DNA of 64,000 nt from Anaeromassilibacillus sp. An200 (GCF_002160025.1 NZ_NFJU01000009.1:1-64000); one strand, 5' to 3'; shown: positions 17,793 through 26,050, counted from the stretch's first letter. Translations and numbers: made by a program. The notes: generated from the sequence alone by a model not told the origin.

Positions 17793-18110
17793 ATGACCAG
17801 CTTACAATGTGATGTGAAGAACTGTGCGAATTTCCGGGATGGCTGCTGCTGCCGTCCAAGCATCCAGGTAGAGGGCTGCACAGCCCGCGGCTGTGACCAG
17901 ACGTATTGCTCCTCCTTCCAGGAGAAGGACGGCGCATTTTCCAACAGCTGCTCCTGCTCCGTACCGAATACGGCGCTGGAGATTCGCTGTACGGCGGGCA
18001 ATTGTGTCCACCAGAAGAACAACGCCTGCACAGCCAGTATGATCTCCGTGTGCGGCAGCACGGCCTGCCGCAAGGACGAGACCGAGTGCGCAAGCTTTTC
18101 CCTGAACTGA
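17793..18110 (+). CDS. Cysteine-rich protein with two DUF1540 domains
   Basis: A 105-residue protein with 16 cysteines arranged in two repeats: CDVKNC...GCCC...VEGC...C...C, then CTAGNCVH...CTAS...C...C. DUF1540 domains are small cysteine modules common in clostridia and are thought to bind metal; their role is unknown. It is small, soluble and without a signal peptide. A TATAAT box lies at 17674-17679, and a strong terminator follows the stop, so it is a single-gene unit. ATG 17793 is preferred over the TTG three bases upstream. Confidence 0.85.
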   Translation: MTSLQCDVKNCANFRDGCCCRPSIQVEGCTARGCDQTYCSSFQEKDGAFSNSCSCSVPNTALEIRCTAGNCVHQKNNACTASMISVCGSTACRKDETECASFSLN

Positions 18111-18128
18111 GCACGCGCTGAGCGGCAG

Positions 18129-18176
18129 GGCGGGACAGGCCATTCTCAAAAGATGGTCTGTCCCGCCTTTTCTTTT
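18129..18176 (+). terminator. Terminator of the DUF1540 gene
   Basis: A 15-bp stem (18129-18143 with 18153-18167, two imperfect pairs) followed by TTTTCTTTT. Confidence 0.9.
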
Positions 18177-18270
18177 CCCCGGAAAATCTCGCTGATTTGC
18201 CTGAATTTTCGCCTGAGAGGCGGATTTTGTAAAGCAGGCGAAAATATTGCGCAAAATATCGGCCGATCGC

Positions 18271-18298
18271 TTGCTTTCGCATAAACTTGTGTTATAAT
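18271..18298 (+). promoter_or_regulatory. corA promoter
   Basis: TTGCTT (18271-18276) and TATAAT (18293-18298) are 16 bp apart. It is followed by a leader of about 180 nt before corA, which is long for a single transport gene and holds two inverted repeats and a small reading frame. Confidence 0.65.
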
Positions 18299-18351
18299 AC
18301 CTAAGTGGGGGATTCCCAAAATGGGAATTGTCCTGTGATTTTGATGTTTTG

Positions 18352-18374
18352 GCCATGGCGCTTTTCGCCGTGGC
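18352..18374 (+). promoter_or_regulatory. Terminator-like hairpin in the corA leader
   Basis: GCCATGGCG (18352-18360) pairs with CGCCGTGGC (18366-18374), one G-U pair, followed by TGTTTTGTG. It lies between the promoter and the small leader reading frame and could act as an attenuator. A second hairpin, ATTCCCA/TGGGAAT, lies just upstream near 18312-18328. Confidence 0.5.
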
Positions 18375-18425
18375 TGTTTTGTGTCCTGAAAAAAGCGGAA
18401 AATCGTTCGGAAAGAAGGTGGCGTT

Positions 18426-18599
18426 GTGAACCCTGACCCTTTATGCGGCGGAGAAACCAGGCAATTTCATAGAGGAGATGATACGCAATGCTGTCCTATT
18501 TCAAGACAGTGGACGGGCGCGTGCGCAGCACAGCGGGGTGGGAGCCCGGCTGCTGGATCAACTGTGTTGCTCCGTCGGAGGATGAGATCGCCGGTTTGA
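18426..18599 (+). CDS. Possible Mg-sensing leader ORF starting Met-Asn-Pro-Asp-Pro
   Basis: A 57-codon frame starts with GTG at 18426, with AGAAGG seven bases upstream. The first codons are GTG AAC CCT GAC CCT, giving M-N-P-D-P. It runs across the corA ribosome site and start (18488) in another frame and ends at TGA 18597-18599. In enterobacteria the mgtA leader peptide MgtL starts M-E-P-D-P. Such acidic/proline starts destabilise the translating ribosome at low Mg2+ and switch on the downstream transporter (published mechanism, not shown here). Here a ribosome that finishes the leader would cover the corA start, while one that drops off early would leave it free (inference). The C-terminal part is probably just antisense-free overlap and has no recognisable domain. 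Confidence 0.5.
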   Translation: MNPDPLCGGETRQFHRGDDTQCCPISRQWTGACAAQRGGSPAAGSTVLLRRRMRSPV

Positions 18600-19411
18600 T
18601 CCGGGATTTCTCCATTGAACCGGATTTTTTCCGCGCCGCAATGGACGAGGAGGAATCCTCTCATATTGATACGGAGGATGGGAACACCCTCATCATCATT
18701 GATATCCCGGTGGTAGAACGCACCGGGAAGGAAATCGCATACGTCACAACGCCGCTCGGCATCATTCTGACAGAGAAGAACGTGATCACCGTTTCCACCC
18801 GCGAAAACCCCATTCTTGACGAGTTTGCGGAGGGGATTGTACGCGGGGTGCAGACGAATCTGAAGACGCACTTCATCCTGCATCTGATGCTGCGCATCGC
18901 GTCGCGCTACCTGCAATACCTCAAACAGATTGACCGCATGACGAGCCAGATTGAGCGGGAGCTGCGCCGGTCGATGAAGAATTCCCAGCTTTTGCAGCTG
19001 ATGGACATTGAAAAATCGCTGGTGTATTTTTCCTCGTCTCTCAAGGGCAATGAGCTGACGATCGAAAAGATCATGCGCGGGCGTGTGGTAAAGCTGTACG
19101 AGGAGGATCAGGATCTGCTCGAGGATGTGCTGATTGAAGTCAAGCAGGCTGTGGATATGAGCGGGATTTACCTGGATATCCTTTCCAGCACAATGGAATC
19201 CTTCGCCTCCCTGATCAGCAACAACCTGAATATGGTGATGAAGGTGCTGGCTTCCATCACACTGATCATCTCGATCCCGATGGTGATCTCCGGCTATTAC
19301 GGCATGAACGTGGAAGGGATCCCGTTTACGACCTTCTGGTTCCCGATTGTGATATCGATCCTGTGCATGGCTGTCACGGCGGTTATTCTAAAGAAAAAAG
19401 AAATGCTTTAG
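18488..19411 (+). CDS. corA: CorA-family magnesium/divalent cation channel
   Basis: A 307-residue CorA. It has a large N-terminal cytoplasmic funnel domain, a long coiled helix (roughly residues 140-240), then two C-terminal helices with the selectivity motif GMN in YYGMNVEGIP between them. CorA forms a pentamer in the cell membrane and takes up Mg2+, or Co2+/Ni2+ in some members. AGAGGAG lies ten bases before the ATG. It has its own promoter at 18271 and a leader with features of translational control. The stop codon TAG is part of the terminal repeat of a MITE-like element that begins at 19408, so the very C-terminus may have been shaped by its insertion. Confidence 0.93.
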   Translation: MLSYFKTVDGRVRSTAGWEPGCWINCVAPSEDEIAGLIRDFSIEPDFFRAAMDEEESSHIDTEDGNTLIIIDIPVVERTGKEIAYVTTPLGIILTEKNVITVSTRENPILDEFAEGIVRGVQTNLKTHFILHLMLRIASRYLQYLKQIDRMTSQIERELRRSMKNSQLLQLMDIEKSLVYFSSSLKGNELTIEKIMRGRVVKLYEEDQDLLEDVLIEVKQAVDMSGIYLDILSSTMESFASLISNNLNMVMKVLASITLIISIPMVISGYYGMNVEGIPFTTFWFPIVISILCMAVTAVILKKKEML

Positions 19412-19574
19412 GGCTTGTTTGAAAAATCATGAACATCGTCTTTTTCCCCAATAACGGCTGCTTTCTGCGTCAAAAATGCTCGGAATCCGGCAAGGATTCC
19501 TGCGCTTTTTTCCTGGAAATCACCTCGCTCTGGGAAAAAATTCGGCATTTTCTCTATTTTCAAACAAGCCCTAA
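19408..19574. mobile_element. MITE-like element with 18-bp perfect terminal inverted repeats
   Basis: TTAGGGCTTGTTTGAAAA at 19408-19425 is repeated exactly in inverted form at 19557-19574, giving a 167-bp element. It has no transposase; the inside holds short A/T runs and a small inner repeat GGAATCC/GGATTCC. The left repeat contains the corA stop codon. Such small non-autonomous elements are moved by transposases encoded elsewhere (family knowledge). I cannot see a clear target-site duplication beyond a possible TA. It lies between corA and its terminator, so it is transcribed with corA and could fold into a long hairpin. Confidence 0.7.
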
Positions 19575-19627
19575 GGGTTGCCTGAAACACCGGAGATCCT
19601 GTAAAATAATATCTGAAATAAGGCCCG

Positions 19628-19657
19628 AACCGGCGTTCAAGTGAGCGCCGGTTTTTT
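19628..19657 (+). terminator. Terminator after corA and the MITE-like element
   Basis: AACCGGCG (19628-19635) pairs with CGCCGGTT (19646-19653), followed by a T-run. Confidence 0.88.
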
Positions 19658-19719
19658 CCCATGCTTTGCATAGAAACGGCCGCAGTTTTCGACGCGGCCC
19701 AAGGAAGGATGACGAGACC

Positions 19720-20259
19720 ATGAATACAAAGAACGGCAGAATATCCGTACATATGCAGGAGATTGCCGAAGCGGCCAAAACGCTGCGGGCAGGGGATAAT
19801 ATCCTGCTCAGCGGCGTGATTTACACAGCACGCGACGCCGCGCACAAGCGAATTGCGGCGCTGCTCGATGAGGGAAAGGAGCCGCCGTTCCCGCTGCGGG
19901 GGAGCGCTGTCTATTATGCGGGGCCGACTCCCGCGCCAGACGGGCTCCCGATTGGTTCCTGCGGGCCGACCACTTCCTCCCGCATGGATGTGTTCACGCC
20001 CCGCCTGCTGGATCTCGGGCTGACCGCCATGATCGGCAAGGGCGGCCGATCTCCCGCTGTCTGTGAAGCGATTCGCCGCAACGGCGCGGTGTACCTGTGC
20101 GCAATCGGCGGCGCGGGAGCGCTCGCGGCGCAGGCGGTGCGCTCCGTTGAGGTGATTGCGTTTGAGGATCTGGGCTGCGAGTCCGTCAAGCGGCTTCTGG
20201 TGGAGGACTTCCCGCTGGTGGTCGGCATCGACTGTGCGGGCGGCTCCCTCTTTCGGTAA
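19720..20259 (+). CDS. Class I fumarate/L-tartrate dehydratase beta-type subunit, without its alpha partner
   Basis: A 179-residue protein matching the C-terminal domain of class I iron-sulfur hydratases: AGDNILLSGVIYTARDAAHKRI, AGPTPAP, GPTTSSRMD, and IGKGG near residue 110. This domain binds the substrate, while the alpha subunit carries the iron-sulfur cluster. In two-subunit enzymes the alpha gene usually lies just upstream; here corA and a MITE are there instead, and no alpha gene is in the window. AAGGA precedes ATG 19720. The alpha gene may be elsewhere or lost. Whether the substrate is fumarate or tartrate cannot be told. Confidence 0.88.
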   Translation: MNTKNGRISVHMQEIAEAAKTLRAGDNILLSGVIYTARDAAHKRIAALLDEGKEPPFPLRGSAVYYAGPTPAPDGLPIGSCGPTTSSRMDVFTPRLLDLGLTAMIGKGGRSPAVCEAIRRNGAVYLCAIGGAGALAAQAVRSVEVIAFEDLGCESVKRLLVEDFPLVVGIDCAGGSLFR

Positions 20260-20283
20260 AAGCGGGAAAGGCTGGGATTTGCA

Positions 20284-21474
20284 TTGACAGAACTTCTGAT
20301 TCGCCTTTTTGTCCGTGACTACCGGAACACGGAACAGCCGCAGGTGCGCGAGCGCTACGGAAAATTTGCCGGGATCGTTGGCATTGTGTCCAATCTGCTT
20401 TTATTCGCCATGAAAGCGATCACCGGTCTGGTGACAGGGAGCATTTCCATCATCGCGGATGCTGTGAACAACCTCTCGGACTCCGCTTCCTCGGTTATCA
20501 CCCTTGTGGGCTTCAAGCTTTCCGGAAAACCGGCCGACGAGGAGCATCCCTATGGCCATGCACGGATTGAGTACATTTCCGGATTGATCGTTTCCTTTTT
20601 GATTCTGCTGCTCGGTGTGCAGCTTTTACAGGAATCCATCAACAAAATCATCACCCCCGAGGAGACGGTTTTCAATCCCGCGGCGGTGCTGGTGCTTGTG
20701 CTGTCCTGCCTGATCAAGGCATGGCAATCCTTCTTTTATCGAAAGGTGGGGCGCAGGATTTCGTCCCCCACCATTGAAGCCACGGCAGCGGACAGCCGCA
20801 GCGATGTGATTTCCACGCTGGCGGTTCTGTTGGGACTTATCATCTCGCGTCTGACCTCCTTCAATCTGGATGGCTATATGGGCGTGGCGGTGGCGCTTTT
20901 GATCCTGTGGACCGGCGTCAAGGTGGTCAAGGAGACGAGCGATCCGCTGCTGGGCATTGCCCCTTCCAGCGAAACGGTGGACGATATCTACCGAACCATC
21001 CTCTCCTATGAGGGAATTCTGGGGCTGCACGATCTGAATGTCCACATGTACGGGGAAGGCCGCACCTTTGCCTCCGTCCACTGTGAAGTGGATGCCAACG
21101 AGGACGTGATGGCCAGCCACGATTTGGTGGATAACATTGAGCGGGATTTCCTGCGCGACAAGAATATTCATCTTGTCATCCATATGGATCCTGTGGTGAC
21201 GGACGACGAACCGACCAACCGTCTGCGCGAACAGATCAGGGAGATGCTGACCGGCATCTCTCCGGAAATCACCATGCACGATTTCCGCGTGGTCTGGGGG
21301 AAAACACATTCCAACGTCCTGTTTGACGTCTGTGTTCCCTTCGGCTTCCGCTATACCGACAGCGCTCTGCTCGACGAGATCGCGAATGGCCTTTATATGC
21401 TGGGGAAAAATTATGTGCCGGTTGTCACGGTGGATCACAGCTATGTGCCGGACAACAGGGAGAAGGAAGCGTAA
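20284..21474 (+). CDS. Cation diffusion facilitator (zinc/iron/manganese efflux)
   Basis: A 396-residue CDF transporter. Six helices hold the two metal sites: SIIADAVNNLSDSASS in the second helix and ATAADSRSDVIS in the fifth, with EEHPYGHARIEY in the loop between. The cytoplasmic ferredoxin-like domain follows (LGLHDLNVHMYGEGRTFASVH). The protein is longer than the usual 300 residues because of a second regulatory-like tail with TVDHSYVPD. It exchanges metal for protons across the cell membrane. It starts with TTG at 20284 after an AAAGG about 12 bases upstream, 24 bp after the fumarase subunit gene, so the two may be co-transcribed. Confidence 0.93.
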   Translation: MTELLIRLFVRDYRNTEQPQVRERYGKFAGIVGIVSNLLLFAMKAITGLVTGSISIIADAVNNLSDSASSVITLVGFKLSGKPADEEHPYGHARIEYISGLIVSFLILLLGVQLLQESINKIITPEETVFNPAAVLVLVLSCLIKAWQSFFYRKVGRRISSPTIEATAADSRSDVISTLAVLLGLIISRLTSFNLDGYMGVAVALLILWTGVKVVKETSDPLLGIAPSSETVDDIYRTILSYEGILGLHDLNVHMYGEGRTFASVHCEVDANEDVMASHDLVDNIERDFLRDKNIHLVIHMDPVVTDDEPTNRLREQIREMLTGISPEITMHDFRVVWGKTHSNVLFDVCVPFGFRYTDSALLDEIANGLYMLGKNYVPVVTVDHSYVPDNREKEA

Positions 21475-21540
21475 CGGCAAAACAGCGGAATAGCATAAGC
21501 TTGATAGCTGAGAACTGAGAAACCAGAGATTGTACAACAA

Positions 21541-21580
21541 AAACCGCCCGGACGAGAATGATATCGTTGGGCGGTTTTTT
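21541..21580 (+). terminator. Terminator after the CDF gene
   Basis: ACCGCCC (21543-21549) pairs with GGGCGGT (21569-21575), followed by TTTTTT. Confidence 0.85.
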
Positions 21581-21616
21581 GTCAAGGATTTTGATGAAAG
21601 AAATAGAGGGAATATC

Positions 21617-22687
21617 ATGTTGGATGTACCCAAAATCCAAGCGGTTTGCAGGAAAGCGAGTCATTGGGATTTGTATGGCGCCCCCTTTGGCGGCAATTAT
21701 GTCCATATGCACTTGTTTCGGCCTGTTATTGATTTGGAGGAATTGGAGCTGTGGGAGGAAATCATGGGTTTTAAACTCCCGGAAGATTATCGGTGCTATT
21801 TAACGTGTTTAGGAAATGGAGGGGCAGGGCCTTATTATGGAGTGCGTCCTTTTCAGTTTCTGCTGCGGGATGAGTACCAAAAGAAAACGATATATGCTCG
21901 GGGACAGGAACAGCGGTTTCATAATTTGGCCAAAAGACGCTATGAATATGAGCTTCAGGATCCATTGGCGCTCTATGAAGAGTATTGCAGCCGCACGCCG
22001 GAATCTGAGCAAATGGATTATTATCAGTTTGATGAAATGCTTTGGGAAAAAGAAGAGCACGAAGTATATGAGGTCTTATACGAACATGGATTGCTCAGTA
22101 TTGGTGATTTGGGGTGCAGCGGAGAAATCGGATTGCTGCTTAATGGTTCGCACCTGGGATATGTGGGAGGGGTGAGTCAGGAGGGATACTTTTGCAACTT
22201 GGCTCCTAATTTTTCCCTGGCTCAGGAAATGAAAAGCTGGGAACCCTTCGCGGATTATTTTATGGAGTATGTGCGAAGAACGCAGGAGTTTTGTGAGAAT
22301 CTTTCAGTGGCACAAAAAAATCAGGCGCTTCGGGAGAGGGAAATTGTCCTGGCTTTTCAGGCGGCAGTGGAATGCCAGGATTGGAAAGAAACGCTTCATC
22401 TTCTGAAAAATACGGATCCCAAAATCTTGTCTGAAAAGACAACGTTTTTCCTTCAATATCATCAAAAGACAGTCTGCCAGGCATTGCCGGACGAGCCCTT
22501 GCCGAAGGACTTCTATCATGAAATGGAAAAGTGCAGCAAATGGAACTATGAGCGGTATCACGGCTTTTATGATCCAGAGAAAAAGAAGGTCATGAGAGAT
22601 AACTATGAAGCCCATACCGATCTGGCAATTCCTACTTTTCAGCAGTTTTTTCAAACGTTTGTCGACATGAAAGAGGATGTTATCTGA
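21617..22687 (+). CDS. SUKH (SMI1/KNR4) domain protein
   Basis: A 356-residue soluble protein. Residues 1-200 look like a SUKH domain: LEELELWEEIMGFKLPEDYRC followed by YLTCLGNGGAGP, then QFDEMLW and GLLSIGDLGCSGEIGLLL. The rest is helical with no family I recognise. SUKH proteins often act as immunity proteins against contact-dependent toxins, but many are housekeeping proteins. There is no toxin gene nearby. It appears more AT-rich than its neighbours, which suggests horizontal transfer. AGAGGG lies before ATG 21617; a terminator precedes it and hairpins follow, so it is a single-gene unit. Confidence 0.75.
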   Translation: MLDVPKIQAVCRKASHWDLYGAPFGGNYVHMHLFRPVIDLEELELWEEIMGFKLPEDYRCYLTCLGNGGAGPYYGVRPFQFLLRDEYQKKTIYARGQEQRFHNLAKRRYEYELQDPLALYEEYCSRTPESEQMDYYQFDEMLWEKEEHEVYEVLYEHGLLSIGDLGCSGEIGLLLNGSHLGYVGGVSQEGYFCNLAPNFSLAQEMKSWEPFADYFMEYVRRTQEFCENLSVAQKNQALREREIVLAFQAAVECQDWKETLHLLKNTDPKILSEKTTFFLQYHQKTVCQALPDEPLPKDFYHEMEKCSKWNYERYHGFYDPEKKKVMRDNYEAHTDLAIPTFQQFFQTFVDMKEDVI

Positions 22688-22689
22688 AT

Positions 22690-22756
22690 GGCAAAATGGC
22701 GCGCCATGTTTTGCCGGGAAAATTCTGTAAGCAGCTGTTTTCCTGAAAAACAGCTG
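22690..22756 (+). terminator. Two hairpins after the SUKH gene
   Basis: A long stem around the palindrome TGGCGCGCCA (22690-22715) and a second stem AGCAGCTGTTTT/AAAACAGCTGCT (22731-22756). Neither has a strong T-run, so terminator function is uncertain. Confidence 0.45.
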
Positions 22757-22801
22757 CTCTGAAGTCGGGCTTTGTTCACATATTTTTCACCTGCTTTTCA
22801 T

Positions 22802-22830
22802 TTGCGGGCGGGGGGGAATTGTGGTACAAT
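22802..22830 (+). promoter_or_regulatory. cysK promoter
   Basis: TTGCGG (22802-22807) and TACAAT (22825-22830) with a 17-bp spacer containing a run of G. Confidence 0.55.
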
Positions 22831-22904
22831 GAGGTACATAAAATCCCGGTGTTTCGGGGAAATCATAGAGAAAAGCCGGGATTTCCGAACAGAAGAAAGG
22901 ATGC

Positions 22905-23843
22905 GTGAAGCAGATGAAAATAGCAAAAAACCTGACAGAACTGGTGGGGAATACTCCTTTGCTCGAACTGCGCGGCTATGCGCAGAGACATGACCTCAAG
23001 GCGGAACTGGTCGCGAAGCTGGAAGCGTTCAATCCGCTTTCCTCCGCCAAGGATCGCGTGGCGCTGGCGATGATCGAGGACGCGGAGCGCCGCGGTCTTC
23101 TTTCGGAGGGCGGTACGATCGTGGAGCCGACCAGCGGGAACACCGGCGTGGGGCTGGCGTTTGTGGCGGCCACGCGCGGCTACCGGATGATTCTCACGAT
23201 GCCGGAGACGATGAGTGTGGAGCGCCGCCGCCTGGCTGCCGCACTCGGCGCCGAGGTGGTGCTGACGGAGGGCGCGAAAGGTATGAGCGGCGCGATCGAA
23301 AAGGCGAAGGAGCTGGCCGCGGAGATTCCCGGCGCGTTTCTGCCCGGACAATTCTCCAATCCGGCAAATCCCGAGGCACACCGCACCACCACGGCGCAGG
23401 AGATTTGGCGTGATACGGATGGAAAGGTGGATATCTTTGTGGCGGGCGCAGGCACGGGCGGCACCATCACAGGTGTGGGCCGCGGCCTTCGCGAGCACAA
23501 TCCCGCCGTTCGGCTGGTAGCGGCGGAGCCGGACGCTTCCCCGGTTCTTTCCGGGGGAAAGGCAGGACCGCACAAAATTCAGGGAATCGGCGCGGGCTTC
23601 GTGCCGGAAATCCTGGACGTTTCCCTGCTCGACGAAATCGTCCGTGTTCCGAATGAGGACGCTATTTCCACAGCGCGTGAACTGGCCCGGCACGATGGAC
23701 TGTTGGTCGGTATTTCCTCCGGAGCTGCCGTCTGGGCGGCGGCGCAGGTGGCAAAGCGCCCGGAGAACGAGGGAAAACGGATCGTGGTGCTGCTGCCGGA
23801 TACCGGCGAGCGCTATCTCTCCACAGGAATTTACGACGATTGA
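22905..23843 (+). CDS. cysK: Cysteine synthase A (O-acetylserine sulfhydrylase)
   Basis: A 312-residue PLP enzyme that makes cysteine from O-acetylserine and sulfide. The PLP lysine is in [12 protein letters not shown]; the usual sequence there is GSVKDR, so the loop is slightly different. [13 protein letters not shown] binds the substrate carboxylate, [13 protein letters not shown] holds the phosphate, and [11 protein letters not shown] is near the end. Length is normal. GTG 22905 has AGAAAGG four bases upstream; ATG 22914 is an alternative. It is followed after 33 bp by a two-component system, possibly in the same transcript. Confidence 0.94.
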   Translation: MKQMKIAKNLTELVGNTPLLELRGYAQRHDLKAELVAKLEAFNPLSSAKDRVALAMIEDAERRGLLSEGGTIVEPTSGNTGVGLAFVAATRGYRMILTMPETMSVERRRLAAALGAEVVLTEGAKGMSGAIEKAKELAAEIPGAFLPGQFSNPANPEAHRTTTAQEIWRDTDGKVDIFVAGAGTGGTITGVGRGLREHNPAVRLVAAEPDASPVLSGGKAGPHKIQGIGAGFVPEILDVSLLDEIVRVPNEDAISTARELARHDGLLVGISSGAAVWAAAQVAKRPENEGKRIVVLLPDTGERYLSTGIYDD

Positions 23844-23876
23844 CAGGGAGCTTCCCCGCTGGAAGGAGGGTTTTTC

Positions 23877-24557
23877 ATGTATCAGATCCTGGTGGTGGAC
23901 GATGAGGAAAACATCCGAAGCTTGATCAAAAAATATGCCGTGTTTGAGGGGAACGTCGTGTTTGAAGCGGCGGACGGCATGCAGGCCGTGGAAATGTGCC
24001 GGGAGCATCCGAACGATTATGACATCATCATCATGGATGTGATGATGCCGGAGCTGGACGGCTTTTCCGCCGTGAAGGAGCTGCGGAAATATTGCCAGGC
24101 TCCGGTGCTGATACTCTCCGCCCGCGGTGAGGAGTATGACAAGATCCACGGCTTTGAGCTGGGGGTGGACGATTACGTCGTCAAGCCCTTCTCGCCCAAG
24201 GAACTTATGATGCGGATCAACGCCATCCTGAAACGTGTGCGCCCCACGCCGGACGAGCCGTCCAAGGAGATTGTCCGCTTTGAGGGGCTGACGATCGACT
24301 TTACCGGCCGGATTGTGATGGTGGACGGGCAGAAGGTGGAGCTTTCCCCGAAGGAATACGATTTGCTGTTTTATATGGTGAACAACCGCAACATTGCCCT
24401 GACCAGAGAGAAGCTGATCACCAATGTGTGGGGCTATGATTTCTACGGGGATGACAGGACGCTGGACACGCACATCAAGCTGCTCCGCAAAAGTCTTGGC
24501 CCCTACAGCAAATTTATTGTGACGCTGCGCGGCGTGGGGTACCGCTTTGAAGCATAG
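23877..24557 (+). CDS. OmpR-family response regulator
   Basis: A 226-residue regulator. The receiver domain has the acidic pair DDEE near residue 9, phospho-acceptor Asp in IIMDVMMPELDG, and Lys in VKPFSPKEL. The C-terminal winged helix has SPKEYDLLFYMV and DDRTLDTHIKLLRKSLG. It is phosphorylated by the histidine kinase encoded next, which overlaps it by 11 bases. Target genes are unknown; cysK upstream is a candidate only by position. GGAGGG precedes the ATG. Confidence 0.95.
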   Translation: MYQILVVDDEENIRSLIKKYAVFEGNVVFEAADGMQAVEMCREHPNDYDIIIMDVMMPELDGFSAVKELRKYCQAPVLILSARGEEYDKIHGFELGVDDYVVKPFSPKELMMRINAILKRVRPTPDEPSKEIVRFEGLTIDFTGRIVMVDGQKVELSPKEYDLLFYMVNNRNIALTREKLITNVWGYDFYGDDRTLDTHIKLLRKSLGPYSKFIVTLRGVGYRFEA

Positions 24558-26034
24558 GGAAGGCAGCACGCCGGGCGTACAGTGGGGACTGTTTGGCAGC
24601 TTTGCCATTTTTACGGCGGTGATCCTGGCTCTGCTGTGGATTTTCCAGGTGGTTCTGTTGGACGCCTTCTATAAGGCCATCAAAGTCAATGAGATCAAAA
24701 CCTCCGCCCACACGATCTGCAACAGCATCAATTCCTCCACCTTACAGGAGGATTTGCAGCGAATCGCGCTGAATAACCAGATTTGCTGCATTGTCTGCGA
24801 CGCACAGGGAAACCGTCTGTATTCGGAAAGCGCCGTACCCAATTGTGTCATTCACCGCCTGAACAACTGGGATTTGGCGATGGTTTACACACTGACGGCG
24901 CGCAACGGCGGATCGTATTTCGAGCGGTTCCCTCAGGAGATCCGCCAGTCGATCACCTTCCTTGGAGAGAACACGGCGGTTCTGCGTTCGCAGGAGGCGC
25001 CGGAGGTCATGATTTTTGCCCAGCTTGTCACACGAAGCGACGGAAAACAGCTGATGGTGCTGCTCAATTCCGTTATCTCTCCGGTGGGAGCGACGGTGGA
25101 AACGCTTCGCTACCAGCTTCTGACCGTCAGCCTCATCATGGTGCTGCTGGGCCTTCTGCTCGCTTATCTGCTTTCCCGCAAAATCGGGCGTCCCATTGAA
25201 TCCTTGAACAGCGCGGCAAAAACGCTGGCAAAGGGGGATTATGAGGTTCATTTTGAGGGAGGGGGCTACCGTGAGGTGTGCGAGCTCTCCGACACGCTGA
25301 ACTATGCGGCGCAGGAGCTCTCCAAAACGGAACGTTTGCAGCGCGATCTCGTTGCGAATATTTCTCATGACCTGCGCACTCCGCTGACACTGATCACAGG
25401 TTATGCCGAGGTCATGCGTGATCTGCCCGGAGAAAATACGCCGGAGAACGTGCAGATTATCATCGACGAAGCGACGCGCCTGACCACGCTGGTCAACGAT
25501 GTGCTGGATCTCTCCAAGCTCCAGGCCGGGGTGGTTCCCATGGAGCGGGAGGTATTCAATCTGACGGAAAGCGTGCGCAGTATTCTCACACGGTATACGA
25601 AGCTGACCGATTATCATATTGTGTTTTACGCGGCGCAGGATGTTTTTGTCGACGCCGATGAGCTGAAGATTTCTCAGGTGGTTTACAACCTTGCGAACAA
25701 CGCCTTGACCTACACCGGCGCGGACAAATCCGTGACGCTGCGCCAGTCTGTGCTCGACGGCAAGGTTCGCATTGCCGTTTCCGACACGGGTGAGGGGATT
25801 CCGCAGGAGAAGCTGGACGATATCTGGGAGCGTTATTATAAGGTGGATAAGGCGCACAAGCGCGCGCAGGTCGGGACAGGTCTCGGACTTGCAATTGTAA
25901 AAATGATTCTCGATATGCACGGCGGCGAGTACGGCGTACAGAGCCAGGAAGGAGTCGGCTCCACGTTTTGGTTTGAGCTGGACGCTGTCCAGCCTCCCGA
26001 TGGCAGGGAACTGGCTTTGAACAGCGGTGCATAA
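24547..26034 (+). CDS. Sensor histidine kinase
   Basis: A 495-residue membrane kinase: helix at about 15-38, an extracellular sensor of about 150 residues, a second helix at about 193-215, HAMP (RPIESLNSAAKTLAKGDYEV), the H-box ISHDLRTPLTL, N-box NLANNALTYT, G1 DTGEGIP and G2 GTGLGLAIV. It should phosphorylate the response regulator encoded just before. The start is uncertain: TTG 24547 overlaps the regulator gene and no good ribosome site is seen. The signal sensed is unknown. Confidence 0.93.
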   Translation: MKHREGSTPGVQWGLFGSFAIFTAVILALLWIFQVVLLDAFYKAIKVNEIKTSAHTICNSINSSTLQEDLQRIALNNQICCIVCDAQGNRLYSESAVPNCVIHRLNNWDLAMVYTLTARNGGSYFERFPQEIRQSITFLGENTAVLRSQEAPEVMIFAQLVTRSDGKQLMVLLNSVISPVGATVETLRYQLLTVSLIMVLLGLLLAYLLSRKIGRPIESLNSAAKTLAKGDYEVHFEGGGYREVCELSDTLNYAAQELSKTERLQRDLVANISHDLRTPLTLITGYAEVMRDLPGENTPENVQIIIDEATRLTTLVNDVLDLSKLQAGVVPMEREVFNLTESVRSILTRYTKLTDYHIVFYAAQDVFVDADELKISQVVYNLANNALTYTGADKSVTLRQSVLDGKVRIAVSDTGEGIPQEKLDDIWERYYKVDKAHKRAQVGTGLGLAIVKMILDMHGGEYGVQSQEGVGSTFWFELDAVQPPDGRELALNSGA

Positions 26035-26050
26035 GTTTTGCGGGAAACAG

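Noticed and set aside
18299-18487. M-box magnesium riboswitch in the corA leader
   Set aside because: The conserved M-box segments are not visible; only simple hairpins and the small reading frame are.
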